Position numbers and translations under genes: made by a program. This document shows positions 43,705 to 44,985 of a DNA stretch of 44,985 nucleotides, piece after piece (the stretch's first letter is position 1; the number at the start of each line of letters is the position of its first letter). The stretch covers positions 1 through 44,985 of the forward strand of contig JAPDIY010000002.1 in NCBI GenBank assembly GCA_029259335.1, read 5' to 3'. The DNA comes from Archaeoglobi archaeon (GTDB taxonomy: Archaea > Halobacteriota > Archaeoglobi > Archaeoglobales > Archaeoglobaceae). The notes under the pieces were generated by a model, which saw only the letters and a list, made by a program, of their open reading frames with translations, ran no database searches and had not been told where the DNA came from.

Positions 43705-44718
43705 ATGGGACGAAAACCCGAAAAGAAGTTGTTAGATGGTTAACACCAGAAGAACTGAATGAAGAGATTCGAAAGAGAAAAATATGCTCTGAAGTCCTCA
43801 GAAAACTTTTCTTCATCAAAGAACTCTACAAAGGAGCCACAGTACCAAAAGCAGCAAGAGAGGTGGGAGTAAGCAAAGTCATAGGCTATGTGTGGCTTGA
43901 GAACTGGAATGAGAAAGGATTGGAGGGTTTAAAACCGAATCATGCGGGAGGAAGACCTTCAGAGTTGAGCGAAGAGCAGAAGGAGGAGTTGAAGGCAATT
44001 CTGAAGGAGAGAGATGACTGGACAACAAAAGAGGTAAAAGAACTAATCAAAGACAAGTTTGGAGTTGAATACAGCATAAGGCATGTCGGCAGAATACTGA
44101 AATCATTTGGAATGAAGTATGCTAAGCCATACCAGAAGGACTACAGAAAACCAGAGAATGCTGAAGAAGACCTTAAAAAAACTTGAAAAGGTTTTGAACA
44201 CGGTGGATGACTTCATCATAGGCTTTCTTGATGAAACTTCGCCTCAACTCAACGCAAATACTCAAAGGCTTTGGTCTTTCAATAAACCATCTGTGAAGAA
44301 GAACACCACAAAGATGAGAGCAAATACTTTCGGTTTCTATGCGATAAATGGTGAGAGTGTGGTAGATTTCAAAGAAAATTCTAAGAAGGAGTCTGTATGT
44401 GAGTTTCTGGAGAGGATAAGAGAAAGAAATCCAGATAAACCCATTATCATTGTTCTTGATAACTTCAGATCACATTTGGCAAGAAAAACAAGGAGTAAAG
44501 CAAAAAAGCTGAACATAATTCTTGTCTTCCTGCCTCCTTACTCCCCCGATCTGAATCCAATTGAGCAGATCTGGAGGGTTATAAAGAGAATTTTGTCTCC
44601 TCTCTTTGTTAAAACATTGGATGAGCTCAGAGAAGTTATCTCGAATAATTTTTATGAACTAACTCAGAGAATGAGCTTTGCAGAAAAGTGGGTTAAGAAG
44701 TTTTTGGATATTGGTTAA
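43705..44718 (+). pseudogene. IS630-type transposase in three frame segments
   Basis: Segment 1 is MGRKPEKK from ATG 43705, soon hitting a stop at 43741. Segment 2, in another frame, gives VVRWLTPEELNEEIRKR and helix-turn-helix regions (ATVPKAAREVGVSKVIGY), then ends at TGA 44184-44186. Segment 3, in the frame of segment 1, continues from the run of seven A (44175-44181) as LEKVLNTVDDFIIGFLDETSPQ to the stop at 44716-44718. The DDE residues are present: Asp in FLDETSPQ, Asp in VLDNFRSH and Glu in PDLNPIEQIW. One missing base near 43725-43733 and one extra base in the A run restore a single frame. Slippage at the A run could make some protein, but the first break suggests a dead copy. Confidence 0.8.
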
Positions 44719-44737
44719 ATTGGTTATGTCAGATACT
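44710..44737 (-). repeat. right terminal inverted repeat
   Basis: The right end of the insertion sequence overlaps the transposase stop codon and is the imperfect complement of 43661-43688. Confidence 0.75.
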
Positions 44738-44781
44738 ATAAATAAGCTTGAATAGGCGAATCGAAAAATAAAATCAAAAAA

Positions 44782-44985
44782 TCAATCAAGTATTCCGAGC
44801 TTTTTCGGATTCAGATAGAACATCTTTTCGTAGGTTTTTTCCTTGAGGTTGAGTTGCTTAAGTTCCTCTATGACTCTTGGATATGTCATGAGCGGGAAGT
44901 CCGTTCCGAAAAGCACCTTGTCGCTCAGAATACTGTTCATCTGCTGGACTACAACTTTCGGTATGTACTTCGGACTCCAACCAGC
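44782..44985 (-). CDS. amidohydrolase family protein, C-terminal part
   Basis: This is a partial frame that runs off the window end; 67 residues up to the stop are visible. KVLFGTDFPLMTYPRVIEEL is the late beta-strand motif of amidohydrolase-2 (metal-dependent TIM-barrel hydrolase or decarboxylase) proteins, where the aspartate in GTDFP binds metal. MFYLNPKKLGILD is the typical terminal helix. The upstream four-fifths of the gene is outside the window. The substrate is unknown. Confidence 0.8.
   Translation of the reverse strand, partial: AGWSPKYIPKVVVQQMNSILSDKVLFGTDFPLMTYPRVIEELKQLNLKEKTYEKMFYLNPKKLGILD

Larger units (their letters stand above)
43660..44738 (+). mobile_element. IS630-family insertion sequence with TA target duplication
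   Basis: This 1079-base element has imperfect terminal inverted repeats: left 43661-43688 (starts AGTATTAGAC, ends TTTAACCAAT) and right 44710-44737 (complement starts AGTATCTGAC, ends TTTAACCAAT), with about 22 of 28 positions matching. TA lies immediately outside both ends (43658-43659 and 44739-44740), the target duplication expected of IS630/Tc1-type elements. It encodes one transposase split across frames. It sits between vapB and an amidohydrolase gene. Confidence 0.82.

Noticed and set aside
44175-44181. Run of seven A as a programmed -1 frameshift site
   Set aside because: The downstream frame is reached by +1 (or -2), not -1, so the classical slippery heptamer mechanism does not fit.
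1-44985. CRISPR array, rRNA, tRNA or prophage
   Set aside because: No regularly spaced direct repeats, no RNA gene signatures and no phage structural genes were seen on either strand by reading; weak structured RNAs could be missed.

Overview
The window looks like a chromosome segment from a hyperthermophilic euryarchaeon, most likely Archaeoglobus (A. fulgidus or a close relative). This rests on gene content recalled from that genus and was not checked by a search. The archaeal signs are ribosomal protein uL16 in its L10e form, a two-subunit-type GMP synthase amidotransferase, AMP phosphorylase, KptA, DUF211, a one-piece CarB, and many genes that start about 25 nt after an A/T-rich TATA box, which implies leaderless mRNAs. 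Genes are packed tightly, with frequent ATGA overlaps.

Layout. 1-740: a frameshifted TauE/SafE permease remnant. 905-7348: a tight operon purE-purC-carA-carB-larB (purine and pyrimidine synthesis plus the first enzyme of the nickel-pincer cofactor). 7313-8374: small proteins, including a 41-residue membrane peptide, an OB-like fragment and a zinc ribbon. 8384-10468: a beta-keto acid cleavage enzyme and an MFS transporter. 10552-13446: an FGGY kinase facing a sphingosine-phosphate-lyase-like PLP enzyme. 13489-14643: a ferritin-like diiron protein divergent from an HTH-V4R (MsvR-like) regulator. 14683-17051: a site-2 protease overlapping a tRNA-thiolation enzyme. 17066-19452 (minus): guaA subunit A, a secreted eight-cysteine protein and threonine synthase. 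19504-21908: a CaiB-type CoA-transferase, an unrecognised nucleotide-binding-like protein and a DUF169 protein. 22028-24340: DUF432, MscS and an ATP-cone/PD-(D/E)XK nuclease in one operon. 24332-29228 (minus): a complete Liv-type ABC importer with a Tat-exported binding lipoprotein and a terminal UspA gene. 29353-34591: DUF211, PHP phosphoesterase, polyprenyl synthase, EamA transporter, KptA, TatC and an MBL-fold hydrolase. 34663-37898: a glycyl radical enzyme and its activase. 37972-42661: AMP phosphorylase, citrate synthase, uL16 and cobyric acid synthase. 42811-43442: a VapBC pair. 43660-44738: an IS630-type insertion sequence with TA flanks and two compensating frame breaks. 44782 to the end: the C-terminus of an amidohydrolase.

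Most genes are housekeeping or metabolic. The parts that most deserve follow-up are the HTH-V4R/rubrerythrin pair with paired TTCG boxes in its promoter, TATA boxes apparently shared by divergent leaderless genes, the unexpectedly long antisense overlap of kptA with tatC, the unknown 219-residue cysteine-containing protein, and the glycyl radical enzyme of unassigned substrate. I found no CRISPR array, rRNA, tRNA or phage, and nothing I can honestly call a new multi-gene defence system.
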